Shown piece by piece: positions 8,141 to 16,794 of a stretch of DNA of 64,000 nt. Made by a program: the position numbers and the translations under genes. Each line of letters opens with the position of its first letter. The first letter of the stretch is position 1. A model generated the notes under the pieces. The model searched no databases. It saw nothing but the letters and a program-made list of their open reading frames with translations, and was not told where the DNA came from. Source of the stretch: Dyella_A sp049445995 (GTDB lineage: Bacteria > Pseudomonadota > Gammaproteobacteria > Xanthomonadales > Rhodanobacteraceae); the NCBI RefSeq assembly GCF_049445995.1, contig NZ_JBMSDZ010000009.1:62001-126000 (forward strand), read 5' to 3'.

Positions 8141-9430
8141 ATGAGCAAGCGACGCGTGGTAGTGACCGGCATGGGCATCATTTCGCCGGTCGGCAACGAC
8201 ATTGCCACCGCCTGGAAGAATGTCCTGGAGGGCAACAGCGGCATCGGCCCGGTCACGACGTTCGATGCCAGTGCCTACGCGACCCGCATCGCCGGCGAAG
8301 TCGGCGATTTCGATCCCGTCGCCGCCTATTTCCAGGGCACCGATGTGCCGGCGGACGAGCAGCGTTCGATCGGCAAGGACTTCAAGCGGATGGACCCGTT
8401 CATCCATTACGGCATCGTGGCCGGCACCCACGCATTGCGCCAGTCCGGCATCGTGGTGACGGAGGCAAACGCCGACCGCATCGGCGTGGCTGCCGGCGCC
8501 GGCATCGGCGGCCTGCACACGATCGAGGCCACCACGCTGGAGCTGGCCGAGAAGGGCCCGCGCAAGGTGTCGCCGTTCTACGTGCCCAGTTCGATCATCA
8601 ACATGGTCGCGGGCAATCTTTCGATCTACCACGGCCTGAAGGGGCCGAACATCGCGCTGGTCTCGGCATGCACCACCGCCGCGCACAACATCGGCATGGC
8701 GATGCGCCTGATCCAGTACGGCGATGCCGATGCGATGCTGGCGGGCGGCGCCGAGTTCGCCACCACGCCCACGGCGATGGCGGGTTTCTGCTCGGCCAAG
8801 GCGATGTCCACCCGCAACGACGATCCGAAGCATGCCAGCCGCCCGTGGGATGTCGGTCGCGACGGTTTCCTGCTTTCCAACGGCGCCGGCATGCTGATGC
8901 TGGAGGAGTACGAGTTCGCCAGGGCGCGTGGCGCCAACATCCTGGCCGAGATCATCGGCTTCGGCATGAGCGGCGACGCGTACCACATCACCGCGCCGAG
9001 CGGCGATGGTGCCGAGCTGGCCATGCGCAATGCCTTGCACGATGCGCAGCTCGATCCGTCGGACGTGCAGTACGTCAACGCGCACGGCACCTCCACGCCG
9101 GTGGGTGACCTCGGCGAGGCCAAGGCCATCCGCAATGTGTTCGGCGAGCACGCCACGAAGAAGGGGCAATTCGCAGTCAGCTCCACCAAGTCGGTCACCG
9201 GTCACCTGCTCGGTGCTGCCGGCGGCGTGGAGGCGATCTTCTCGATCATGGCGTTGCGCGATGGCGTCATGCCGCCGACCATGAACCTGGATGAGGTCGA
9301 TCCGGAAGTCGCCGCACTCGGGATGGATCTGGTCGCGAACCGGGCCGAGCATGCCAAGCTCGACGTGGCCATCTCCAACTCGTTCGGCTTTGGCGGCACC
9401 AACGGCACGCTCGCCTTCCGACGCCTCTGA
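8141..9430 (+). CDS. fabF: 3-oxoacyl-ACP synthase II (KAS II)
   Basis: FabF performs the elongating condensations of fatty acid synthesis. It has 429 residues with a thiolase fold. Catalytic Cys177 is in LVSACTTAAHNIG, and the two histidines are in NAHGTSTPVGD and KSVTGHLLGAAGG. The glycine-rich C-terminal SNSFGFGGTNGTLAF is typical. I chose ATG 8141 (MSKRRVVVTGMGIISPVG), with AAGGA 10 bp upstream, over a longer open frame from 8042. The 213 bp before it holds no other gene. pabB follows after 7 bp, so fabF leads directly into the folate and cell-envelope block. Confidence 0.97.
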   Translation: MSKRRVVVTGMGIISPVGNDIATAWKNVLEGNSGIGPVTTFDASAYATRIAGEVGDFDPVAAYFQGTDVPADEQRSIGKDFKRMDPFIHYGIVAGTHALRQSGIVVTEANADRIGVAAGAGIGGLHTIEATTLELAEKGPRKVSPFYVPSSIINMVAGNLSIYHGLKGPNIALVSACTTAAHNIGMAMRLIQYGDADAMLAGGAEFATTPTAMAGFCSAKAMSTRNDDPKHASRPWDVGRDGFLLSNGAGMLMLEEYEFARARGANILAEIIGFGMSGDAYHITAPSGDGAELAMRNALHDAQLDPSDVQYVNAHGTSTPVGDLGEAKAIRNVFGEHATKKGQFAVSSTKSVTGHLLGAAGGVEAIFSIMALRDGVMPPTMNLDEVDPEVAALGMDLVANRAEHAKLDVAISNSFGFGGTNGTLAFRRL

Positions 9431-9437
9431 GCGGCGA

Positions 9438-10787
9438 ATGGACGGCCATCGCCGCATCCTTGGCGGCCGGCGCGACCTGCTCGCGCCGGCCGTTGCATTT
9501 GCGCAGCGCTATCCAGGCTTGCTGCAGAGCGTGGTGCGCGGCACGCCGCAGGCGCGCTACGACATCCTTTTCATGGCCGGTCGCGAGTCGCTGGCCGTGC
9601 ACGGCGACGGCGTGGTGCGCGACCAGGACGGGCGTGTGCACGAGGGTCGCTTCCTCGACGTGCTGGATGGGCAGTGGCTCGCCGCGCGCACCGCGCGTGA
9701 CGAGATCAGTACGCTGCCATTCCACGGTGGCTGGCTGCTGTTCCTGAGCTACGAGCTGGTCGGCCAGATCGAGCCGCGCCTGCGCCTGCGCGCGCCCGAG
9801 CCGCTGCCGCTGGCATGCGCCCTGCGCTGTCCTGCTGCGGCCATCGTCGACCATGCTGCCGGCCATACCGTGCTGGTGGCCGAATCGGGCTGCGAACATC
9901 TGCTCGATCAGTTGGAGGCGGATCTGGCCCGGGTCGACACGCTGCCGCCGCTCGCTGCCCCTGCCGCGCTGCTGGAAGACTCGCCCGAGCGCTTTTTGGA
10001 CGGCGTGGAACGGATCCACGAGCACCTGCGCGCCGGCGACATTTTCCAGGTCAACCTGTCGCGCGCGTGGCACGCCGGGTTTGCCGAGGCTCCATCGCCG
10101 GTCGCGCTGTACGACGCACTGCGCCGCGCCAATCCGGCGCCGTTCGCCGGCCTGCTGCAGCAGCCGGGCTGGGCCATCGCCAGCTCCTCGCCGGAGCGGC
10201 TGGTGGAATCGCGTGGCGGCATGGCGCAGACGCGTCCGATCGCCGGCACCCGTCCGCGCGTGGCCGGCGACGACGAGCTGGCGCGCATCCGCGAGCTGAG
10301 TGCGCACCCGAAGGAGCGCGCCGAACACGTCATGCTGATCGACCTGGAGCGCAACGACCTCGGTCGCGTCTGCGTGCCCGGCACGGTGGAGGTCGACGAG
10401 CTGATGGTGGTGGAGAGCTACGCCCACGTACACCACATCGTGTCGAACGTGCGCGGACGGCTGCGCCCGGAGGTGACGCCGGGACAACTGATCGCCGCCA
10501 CGTTCCCCGGCGGCACCATCACCGGCTGTCCCAAGGTGCGCTGCATGGAGATCATCGCCGCGCTCGAAGATGCCCCGCGCGGGGCCTACACCGGTGCGCT
10601 CGGCTATCTCGATCGCAACGGCGACATGGACCTCAACATCCTCATCCGCACGCTGACCCAGATGGGCGCCAGCGTCAGCCTGCGCGCCGGAGCGGGCATC
10701 GTGGCCGACTCGGTGGCAGCGAACGAACTCGACGAAACGCGGGCAAAGGCGCGCGGCCTGTTGCGGGCGCTGGGCGCGGCCGGCTGA
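9438..10787 (+). CDS. pabB: aminodeoxychorismate synthase component I (PabB-like)
   Basis: Chorismate-binding enzyme of 449 residues that, with a glutaminase (PabA/TrpG, not in this window), aminates chorismate to 4-amino-4-deoxychorismate for folate. The C-terminal MST-family domain shows FQVNLSRAW, SSSPERLV, ERAEHVMLIDLERNDLGRV and GAYTGALGYL. The diagnostic motif reads RPIAGTRPR, with Ala269 where E. coli PabB has the Lys of PIKGT; PIAGT is the form usual in anthranilate synthase. The role is therefore assigned mainly from its overlap with pabC. It starts at ATG 9438, just after fabF. Its stop overlaps the pabC start by 1 bp (TGATG). Confidence 0.85.
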   Translation: MDGHRRILGGRRDLLAPAVAFAQRYPGLLQSVVRGTPQARYDILFMAGRESLAVHGDGVVRDQDGRVHEGRFLDVLDGQWLAARTARDEISTLPFHGGWLLFLSYELVGQIEPRLRLRAPEPLPLACALRCPAAAIVDHAAGHTVLVAESGCEHLLDQLEADLARVDTLPPLAAPAALLEDSPERFLDGVERIHEHLRAGDIFQVNLSRAWHAGFAEAPSPVALYDALRRANPAPFAGLLQQPGWAIASSSPERLVESRGGMAQTRPIAGTRPRVAGDDELARIRELSAHPKERAEHVMLIDLERNDLGRVCVPGTVEVDELMVVESYAHVHHIVSNVRGRLRPEVTPGQLIAATFPGGTITGCPKVRCMEIIAALEDAPRGAYTGALGYLDRNGDMDLNILIRTLTQMGASVSLRAGAGIVADSVAANELDETRAKARGLLRALGAAG

Positions 10788-11611
10788 TGGCGGCGCGCGA
10801 GCTGATCAACGGGCAGGCCGGCGCCACGGTGTCGTCGCGCGATCGTGGGCTGCTCTACGGCGATGGTCTGTTCGAGACGGTGCGCGTGGTCGGCGGCGTG
10901 GCTCCGCTGTGGCCGCGGCACATGGCGCGACTGGCGGAGGGCTGCGCACGCCTCGGCTTGCCGGCGCCGGAAGCCGGCCTGCTGGCCGCCGAGTTGCAGG
11001 TCGTCGCCAGCGGCATGGATGCGGCTGCCGTGCGCATCACGGTGACGCGTGGCGAGGGCGCGCGCGGTTATGCGCCGCCCGCGGTCGCGCAGCCGACCCG
11101 CATCGTGACGGCCTTCCCCATGCCGCCACTGGACTGGCGCGCTGCGTCGCAGGGCATCCGCGTGCGCGTCTGCGAGTTGCGCCTGGCCGAGCAGCCGCGC
11201 CTGGCTGGGCTCAAGCATCTCAACCGGCTGGAGCAGGTGCTGGCGCGCGCTGAATGGAGCGATCCGGCGATCGCCGAAGGCCTGCTGCTGGACGCGGCAG
11301 GGCGCGTGATCTGCGCCACGATGGCGAACGTCTTCGCGGTAATCGACGGCGTGCCGGTGACCCCGGCGCTCGATCGCTGCGGCGTGGCCGGCGTGGCGCG
11401 GGCCGAGGTGCTGGCGGCGCAGGCTCGTGCGCAGGTGCGCGACCTGCGCCTGGACGCGCTGCTCGATGCGGGCGAGGTCTTCCTCACGTCGAGCGTCCGC
11501 GGCATCCTGCCGGTTCAGGCCGTCGGCGACAAGGTCTTCGCCCCCGGTCCGGTGACGCGCGCGCTGCAGCGGCATTGGCGCGACCTCGGTTTTCCGTTGG
11601 AGCAGGCATGA
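10787..11611 (+). CDS. pabC: aminodeoxychorismate lyase
   Basis: PLP-dependent class IV aminotransferase-fold lyase of 274 residues that converts aminodeoxychorismate into 4-aminobenzoate and pyruvate. The N-terminal RDRGLLYGDGLFETVRV is the class IV signature, the PLP lysine is in LAGLKHLNRLEQV, and EVFLTSSVRGILPV is in the C-terminal part. It overlaps pabB by 1 bp and mltG by 4 bp, so it is translationally coupled on both sides. Branched-chain or D-amino-acid aminotransferases share this fold, but the position between pabB and mltG fixes the call. Confidence 0.93.
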   Translation: MAARELINGQAGATVSSRDRGLLYGDGLFETVRVVGGVAPLWPRHMARLAEGCARLGLPAPEAGLLAAELQVVASGMDAAAVRITVTRGEGARGYAPPAVAQPTRIVTAFPMPPLDWRAASQGIRVRVCELRLAEQPRLAGLKHLNRLEQVLARAEWSDPAIAEGLLLDAAGRVICATMANVFAVIDGVPVTPALDRCGVAGVARAEVLAAQARAQVRDLRLDALLDAGEVFLTSSVRGILPVQAVGDKVFAPGPVTRALQRHWRDLGFPLEQA

Positions 11612-12663
11612 GTCGTGCGGGCATGAGTGGTGGCGGAATGAGGGGTGGTGCGCGCTGGCGCATGCTGCTGGTGGTCCTCGTGCTGGCCGCCGCGGGCGTC
11701 GCCGGCTGGCTCTGGCATGATCTGGACCGCTTCAGCCGCACGCCGCTGCAGGTGCCGGCGGCCGGCAGCTCGATCGACATCGCCAGGGGCAGCGGCTTCA
11801 AGCAGATCGTGGCGCAGCTGCGCGGGCAGGGCCTGAGCGCGGCGCCGCCGCTGTACTGGCGGGCGCTGGCCGAGCGGATGCGGGTGGCCGGCAGGCTGCA
11901 CGCAGGCGAGTACGCACTGCCGCCTGGCATCACGCCGCGCGTGCTGCTCGAGGACATGGCCAGCGGTCGCGTGCTGCAGCACGACTTCACCATCGTCGAC
12001 GGCTGGACCTTCGCCGAGCTGCGCGCCGCCCTCGACAAGGCCGGCAAGCTGCAGCACCTCACCACCGGCCTGGACGCCGCCGCGCTGATGCAGAAGATCG
12101 GCGCGCCCGGCGAGACGCCGGAAGGGCGCTTCCTGCCTGAGACCTATGCCTACGTGAAAGGCGACAGCGACGTGGACCTGCTCAAGCGCGCACACGCGGC
12201 GATGCGCAAGACGCTCGACACGCTGTGGCCCGGCCGTGACGCCGACCTGCCGCTGGCGACGCCGTACGATGCGCTGATCCTTGCCTCCATCGTGGAGAAG
12301 GAAACCGGCCGCGCCGACGAGCGCAGGCGCATTGCCGGTGTGTTCGTGCGCCGGCTGGAGAACCACATGCTGCTGCAGACCGATCCGAGCGTGATCTACG
12401 GCATGGGGGCGAGCTATGCGGGCAACATCCGCCGCAGCGACCTCACCACCGATACGCCCTACAACACCTACACCCGCGCCGGCCTGCCGCCCACGCCGAT
12501 CGCCCTGCCGGGCAAACCGGCGATCGAGGCGGTGCTGCACCCGGCGCCCGGCAAGGCCCTGTACTTCGTGGCGCGCGGCGACGGCACGCACGTGTTCGCC
12601 AGCACGCTGGCCGAGCACAACCGCAACGTCGCCTGCTACCAGCTCAAGCGGTGCCAGCGATGA
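11608..12663 (+). CDS. mltG: endolytic murein transglycosylase MltG (YceG)
   Basis: Inner-membrane lytic transglycosylase of 351 residues that cuts nascent glycan strands and is thought to set glycan length. After a short cytoplasmic N-terminus comes one transmembrane helix (about residues 20-38, MLLVVLVLAAAGVAGW), then the periplasmic YceG domain. The catalytic Glu lies in LASIVEKETGR, and the family signature LLQTDPSVIYGM follows, with YNTYTRAGLPPTPI. It starts at ATG 11608, overlapping pabC (ATGA), and overlaps tmk by 4 bp. Confidence 0.94.
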   Translation: MSRAGMSGGGMRGGARWRMLLVVLVLAAAGVAGWLWHDLDRFSRTPLQVPAAGSSIDIARGSGFKQIVAQLRGQGLSAAPPLYWRALAERMRVAGRLHAGEYALPPGITPRVLLEDMASGRVLQHDFTIVDGWTFAELRAALDKAGKLQHLTTGLDAAALMQKIGAPGETPEGRFLPETYAYVKGDSDVDLLKRAHAAMRKTLDTLWPGRDADLPLATPYDALILASIVEKETGRADERRRIAGVFVRRLENHMLLQTDPSVIYGMGASYAGNIRRSDLTTDTPYNTYTRAGLPPTPIALPGKPAIEAVLHPAPGKALYFVARGDGTHVFASTLAEHNRNVACYQLKRCQR

Positions 12664-13292
12664 GGCGAGGCAGGTTCATCAGCCTCGAAGGCGGCGAAGG
12701 CGCGGGCAAGAGCACCCTGCTGGCCGGTCTGCGCGATCACCTGGCGGGGCAGGGCATAAACCTGCTGCAGACGCGCGAGCCCGGCGGCACGCCGCTGGGC
12801 GAGGCGCTGCGGCAGATCCTGCTCGACCCGGCCATGCGCGGCATGAGCGCGGAGAGCGAGCTGCTGCTGATGTTCGCCTCGCGCGCGCAACTGGTGCGCG
12901 AATGCATCGTGCCGGCGCTGGATGCCGGGCAGTGGGTGCTGTGCGACCGCTACGCCGACGCCAGCTACGCCTACCAGGGCGGCGGCCGCGGCCAGCCGAT
13001 GGAGCGCATCGCGGCGCTCGAAGCCTGGGCCTGTGCGGGCGTCACCCCCGATCTCACCCTGCTGCTGGATCTTCCCGTCGCCGCCGGCCGCGCGCGCGCG
13101 GCCGGGCGCGGCGACGCCGATCGTATCGAGGCGGAGGCGGACGCGTTCTTCGAACGCGTGCGTGCCGTGTACCGGGCGCGGGTGCAGGCCGAGCCGCAGC
13201 GTTTCCGCGTGATCGACGCCGGTGGCACGCCGGCGCAGGTGCTGACCGCGGCGATCGCCGCGCTGGCGCCGCTGCTGGAGCGCGCAGCATGA
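12660..13292 (+). CDS. tmk: thymidylate kinase
   Basis: dTMP kinase of 210 residues makes dTDP for DNA synthesis. The P-loop is EGGEGAGKST near the N-terminus, the DR(Y/H) motif is CDRYADASYAYQGGG, and the LID region is rich in arginine (AAGRARAAGRGDADRIE). It starts at ATG 12660, overlapping the mltG stop (ATGA). A GTG 9 bp upstream is possible but less likely. It overlaps holB by 4 bp. Confidence 0.96.
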   Translation: MRRGRFISLEGGEGAGKSTLLAGLRDHLAGQGINLLQTREPGGTPLGEALRQILLDPAMRGMSAESELLLMFASRAQLVRECIVPALDAGQWVLCDRYADASYAYQGGGRGQPMERIAALEAWACAGVTPDLTLLLDLPVAAGRARAAGRGDADRIEAEADAFFERVRAVYRARVQAEPQRFRVIDAGGTPAQVLTAAIAALAPLLERAA

Positions 13293-14224
13293 GCGGCATG
13301 CCATGGCAGGAGGAGCACTGGGCGCGCCTGCAGGCGCGTCGCGCCCGTGGGGCGATGCCGCACGCGCTGTTGATCTGCGGTCCGGAAGGCCTGGGCAAGC
13401 GCGCCTTCGCCGAGCGCCTGGTGCGCGGGTTGCTGTGCCTGCAGCCGGTCGATGGCGAGGCCTGTGGCCACTGCCGCAGCTGCGCCCTGCAGGCCGCGGG
13501 CACGCATCCCGATCGTGTCACGCTCACCTATGGCCTGCGCAAGGATGGCGTGCAGCGCAGCGAGATCGTGATCGACCAGATCCGCGAGCTGTCGGCACGG
13601 CTGGCGATGTCCAGCCAGTTCGGCGGCTGGCAGATCGCCAGCATCGACCCGGCCGATGCGCTCAACGCGGCCGCTGCCAATGCACTGCTGAAGACGCTGG
13701 AGGAACCAGCGGCACAGACCATGCTGGTGCTGGTCGCCGACGCGCCGTGGCGGCTGCCGCAGACGATCCGCAGCCGCTGCCAGCGTGTCGAGTTCCACCT
13801 GCCGGCGGCCGGGCAGGCGCTGGCCTGGCTCGGGACGCGGGGCGTGGCGGATGCCGCCGCGGCGCTGCAGGCGGCGGGTGGCAACCCGGGGCTGGCGCAG
13901 CGCTGGGCGCAGGAGGGGGCGCTCGATCGGCGTCGCGAGGTGCGCAAGGACCTCGCCGCACTGGCCGCCGGCCGCGGCGAGGCGGTGGAGGTGGTGCGCC
14001 GCTGGCTGGACAGCGAACCCGCGCAGCGGGTCTGGTTTGCCGCCCAGGCGGTGGCCGAGGAAACGAAGGCGAAACTTTCCGGCGCGGCCGGTCCGCTGGC
14101 CAGCGCCCTCGAGCCGACCGCGCTGGCGGACTGGTACGCCAGCGCCAACCGTGCCCGCGAATCGTTGCGCGGCCCGCTGCGCGGCGACCTCATCCTGCTG
14201 GAGCTGCTGGCCCGCTGGCGCTGA
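13289..14224 (+). CDS. holB: DNA polymerase III subunit delta prime
   Basis: Delta prime is the stator subunit of the clamp loader that opens the beta clamp. It has 311 residues. A P-loop remnant GPEGLGKRAF follows HALLICG, the zinc module shows CGHCRSC plus an upstream Cys (GEACGHCRSCALQ), and the AAA+ core includes ANALLKTLEEPAAQTMLVL and the arginine-finger region TIRSRCQRVEF. It starts at ATG 13289, overlapping tmk. It ends the run of 1-4 bp overlaps that began at pabB. Confidence 0.95.
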   Translation: MSGMPWQEEHWARLQARRARGAMPHALLICGPEGLGKRAFAERLVRGLLCLQPVDGEACGHCRSCALQAAGTHPDRVTLTYGLRKDGVQRSEIVIDQIRELSARLAMSSQFGGWQIASIDPADALNAAAANALLKTLEEPAAQTMLVLVADAPWRLPQTIRSRCQRVEFHLPAAGQALAWLGTRGVADAAAALQAAGGNPGLAQRWAQEGALDRRREVRKDLAALAAGRGEAVEVVRRWLDSEPAQRVWFAAQAVAEETKAKLSGAAGPLASALEPTALADWYASANRARESLRGPLRGDLILLELLARWR

Positions 14225-14256
14225 GCGCCCGCACCGCCAGCCGCCTGGCCCCGTCC

Positions 14257-15180
14257 ATGCTGCAGTCCCTTTCCGCACAGACGCGTCTGCTGGTGGTGGC
14301 GCCGCATCCCGACGACGAGACGCTGGCCACCGGCGTGCTGATCCAGCGCGTGCTCGCCGCGGGCGGCGCGGTGCACGTGCTGCTGCTCAGCGATGGCGAC
14401 AACAATCCGTGGCCGCAACGCTGGCTGGAGCGGCGCGTGCGCATTGGCGCCGCCGAGCGCGCACGCTGGGCCACCCGCCGTCGTCGCGAGTTCCGTGCTG
14501 CAATGGCCGTGCTCGGCATGCGCGACGGTGCATTCACCGCACTCGGCTGGCCCGACCAGGGGCTGACCCGACGCGTGCAGTGCAAGCTGGCCGCCTCGCT
14601 GCCCGCGCTGCGCGCGGTGCTGGATGCATTCGACCCGGATCTCGTGGCGATGCCGGCGCTGGACGATCGCCACCCCGATCACGCTGCTGCCCACGTGCTG
14701 ATGCGCCTGGCCATGCATGGTCGCGGCATCGTGCCGGCCACCTGGCTGTACCGCGTCCACGGCGGACCGCGGGAGGGGGGCGCCGGGTTCGCCCTGCCGT
14801 CCGATGCCGCCATGCAGGCACGCAAGCGCATGGCGCTGGCCTGTCATGCGAGCCAGCTCGCGCTGAGTGCGTCGAGGATGGCGCGGCTGGCCGCCCGCGT
14901 GGAGCGTTACCTGCCGCTGGTGGCGCAATGCGGCCGTGTGCCGCTGCCATGGCATCCGCCCCGCCTGGCGTGGTCATGGCTCATGCTCACCGTGGCCGAT
15001 TCCACCGGCGGCGCGACTTGGCCCTGGGCGGCTGCGCCGTGGGTGTGCTCCGCGGACGGCGATTACTGGCTGCCGTCCTCGCCGGCGCGGTCGGGTGAGC
15101 CGCGATTCGCCAAACTGCAGGGGCGGCTGCCGTCGCCGTGGATCTTCGATCACTGGGGCTGGTGCGAGCTGCCGCACTGA
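14257..15180 (+). CDS. PIG-L/LmbE family deacetylase
   Basis: Zinc-dependent deacetylase-like protein of 307 residues. The metal motif PHPDDE is at residues 16-21, and the second motif HPDHAAAH is mid-protein, both typical of the PIG-L/LmbE family, which usually removes acetyl groups from N-acetylglucosamine conjugates. There is no signal peptide, so it is probably cytoplasmic. The substrate is not predictable. It lies between holB and pilZ, which are direct neighbours in several relatives, so it looks like an insertion into that order. It starts at ATG 14257, 32 bp after holB. In family terms the C-terminal ~100 residues are unusual (rich in Trp and Pro). Confidence 0.82.
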   Translation: MLQSLSAQTRLLVVAPHPDDETLATGVLIQRVLAAGGAVHVLLLSDGDNNPWPQRWLERRVRIGAAERARWATRRRREFRAAMAVLGMRDGAFTALGWPDQGLTRRVQCKLAASLPALRAVLDAFDPDLVAMPALDDRHPDHAAAHVLMRLAMHGRGIVPATWLYRVHGGPREGGAGFALPSDAAMQARKRMALACHASQLALSASRMARLAARVERYLPLVAQCGRVPLPWHPPRLAWSWLMLTVADSTGGATWPWAAAPWVCSADGDYWLPSSPARSGEPRFAKLQGRLPSPWIFDHWGWCELPH

Positions 15181-15195
15181 ACGCGCACGGGCGCT

Positions 15196-15224
15196 TTGCG
15201 CACCGCGGCGCCCATCGCTACGAT
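15196..15224 (+). promoter_or_regulatory. sigma-70 promoter for pilZ with dyad over the -10
   Basis: TTGCGC at 15196-15201 and TACGAT at 15219-15224 are 17 bp apart. The -10 is embedded in a perfect dyad GCCCATCG-CTA-CGATGGGC (15210-15228), which could be an operator or a start-site hairpin. The start would be about 35 nt before the pilZ ATG. Confidence 0.5.
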
Positions 15225-15266
15225 GGGCAATCCATTCCGCGCGTGAATGGTCCGCCAGGAGCAGGC

Positions 15267-15620
15267 ATGAATCCCGTCGTCGCCCGCCAGGGCATCATCT
15301 CGCTGAAGATCAGGGACATCGCGTCGCTCTACGGCGCGTACATGCCCTTCCTCAAGAACGGCGGCCTGTTTGCTCCGACCACGCAACGCTATGCGTTGGG
15401 CGACGAGGTGGTGCTGCTGATCAGCCTGATCGACGAAAGCGAGCGGATGTCGGTGGCGGGCAAGGTGGTGTGGATCAGCCCGGTCGGCGCCCAGGGCAAT
15501 CGCCCGGCAGGCATCGGCGTGCATTTCAGCGAATCCGGCGATGGCGAAGTGGCGCGCCAGCGCATCGAAAACCTGCTCGCCGGCATGACGGCCTCCGATC
15601 GCCCCACCAGCACGATGTGA
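15267..15620 (+). CDS. pilZ: type IV pilus assembly protein PilZ
   Basis: Single-domain PilZ protein of 117 residues, needed for type IV pilus biogenesis in relatives through contact with PilB and FimX. The RxxxR c-di-GMP-binding motif is missing from the N-terminal part, as in the original pilus PilZ class, so c-di-GMP binding is not expected. The beta-barrel signature is present as LFAPTTQRYALGDEVVLLISLID, VAGKVVWISP and GIGVHF. It starts at ATG 15267 with a CAGGAGCAGG Shine-Dalgarno. It is close to holB as in Xanthomonas, but separated from it by the PIG-L gene. The 256 bp after it hold the nuo promoter. Confidence 0.92.
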   Translation: MNPVVARQGIISLKIRDIASLYGAYMPFLKNGGLFAPTTQRYALGDEVVLLISLIDESERMSVAGKVVWISPVGAQGNRPAGIGVHFSESGDGEVARQRIENLLAGMTASDRPTSTM

Positions 15621-15682
15621 CGCCGGCGAAAAGCGCGCACGCCATTTCATGGCGATGCACGGTCATCTGCGCGCCCGAATAC

Positions 15683-15713
15683 TTGTCGTGTCACCCGCCC
15701 GCACTGATACAAT
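15683..15713 (+). promoter_or_regulatory. putative sigma-70 promoter of the nuo operon
   Basis: TTGTCG at 15683-15688 and TACAAT at 15708-15713 are separated by 19 bp, slightly long. This is the best promoter-like sequence between pilZ and nuoA and would give a leader of about 155 nt. Confidence 0.5.
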
Positions 15714-15876
15714 AGCCCGATCCCCGAACCAGATCGTGGCCGGTCGGACGCCTGCGACGGATCGTGGGTGATCGTGATGGAGCCGCTCGCGGCCGTCGCT
15801 TTCCGCTGAAGCCACTTCCCGGACCGTCTTCCCCACGGTCACTGATGCGCCCGCGGGCGCGGAGGTACGTTGCATC

Positions 15877-16233
15877 GTGCTCGCCGAATACTGGCCCATC
15901 CTGCTGTTCATCGGCGTCGCCACCGGCCTCGGCCTGGTGCTGCTCGCCATCGGTATGCTCGTCGGTCCGCGCCGGCCCGAAGCGGAAAAGCTCGCGCCCT
16001 ACGAGTGCGGCTTTGAAGCGTTCGAGGACGCCCGCATGCGCTTCGACGTGCGCTACTACCTGCTGGCGATCCTGTTCATCATCTTCGACCTGGAAATCGC
16101 CTTCCTGTTTCCGTGGGCGGTGGTGTTCCAGTCGATCGGCCTCATCGCGCTGATCGAGATGGCGCTGTTCCTGCTGCTGCTGGTGATCGGCTTCGCCTAC
16201 GTCTGGAAGAAGGGAGCACTGGAATGGGAGTGA
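15877..16233 (+). CDS. nuoA: NADH-quinone oxidoreductase subunit A
   Basis: Small membrane subunit of complex I, 118 residues and three transmembrane helices. It starts at GTG 15877, 10 bp after a good GGAGGT. The conserved loop PYECGFEAFEDARMRFDVRYYLLAILFIIFDLE is intact; its Cys, in the NuoA/ND3 loop, lies near the quinone site. It overlaps nuoB by 10 bp. It is the first gene of a complete 14-gene nuo operon. Confidence 0.96.
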   Translation: MLAEYWPILLFIGVATGLGLVLLAIGMLVGPRRPEAEKLAPYECGFEAFEDARMRFDVRYYLLAILFIIFDLEIAFLFPWAVVFQSIGLIALIEMALFLLLLVIGFAYVWKKGALEWE

Positions 16234-16781
16234 TGTCCTCCATCGACCGGGTGATGCACAACCCGCAGCCGCTGAACCTGGTCGACGACATCCTGCGTCC
16301 GGCCGGCGACAACCCGATCGTGCAGCGCGGCTTCGCCACTACTTCGGTGGATGCGCTGATGAACTGGGCGCGCACCGGTTCGATGTGGCCGATGACCTTC
16401 GGCCTGGCCTGCTGCGCGGTGGAGATGATGCACGCCGGCGCCGCGCGCCTGGATCTGGACCGCTACGGCGTGATCTTCCGCCCCAGCCCGCGCCAGAGCG
16501 ACGTGATGATCGTCGCCGGCACCCTGGTCAACAAGATGGCCCCGGCGCTGCGCAAGGTCTACGACCAGATGCCCGACCCGAAGTGGGTGATCTCGATGGG
16601 CAGCTGCGCCAACGGCGGCGGCTACTACCACTACTCGTACTCCGTGGTGCGCGGCTGCGATCGCATCGTGCCGGTGGACATCTACGTGCCGGGTTGCCCG
16701 CCGACGGCCGAGGCGCTGATCCACGGCATCCTGCAGCTGCAGAAGAAGATCCGCCGCACCAGCACCATCGCGCGTTCCTGA
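16224..16781 (+). CDS. nuoB: NADH-quinone oxidoreductase subunit B
   Basis: NuoB (185 residues) carries the terminal [4Fe-4S] cluster N2, which reduces quinone. The ligands are visible: tandem cysteines in GLACCAVEMM, Cys in SMGSCANGGGYYHYSYS, and Cys in VPGCPPTAEAL. It starts at ATG 16224 (MGVMSSIDRV), 8 bp after AGGGAG and overlapping nuoA. ATG 16233 is a less well-spaced alternative. Confidence 0.97.
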   Translation: MGVMSSIDRVMHNPQPLNLVDDILRPAGDNPIVQRGFATTSVDALMNWARTGSMWPMTFGLACCAVEMMHAGAARLDLDRYGVIFRPSPRQSDVMIVAGTLVNKMAPALRKVYDQMPDPKWVISMGSCANGGGYYHYSYSVVRGCDRIVPVDIYVPGCPPTAEALIHGILQLQKKIRRTSTIARS

Positions 16782-16794
16782 AGGCGCCTGCCCC

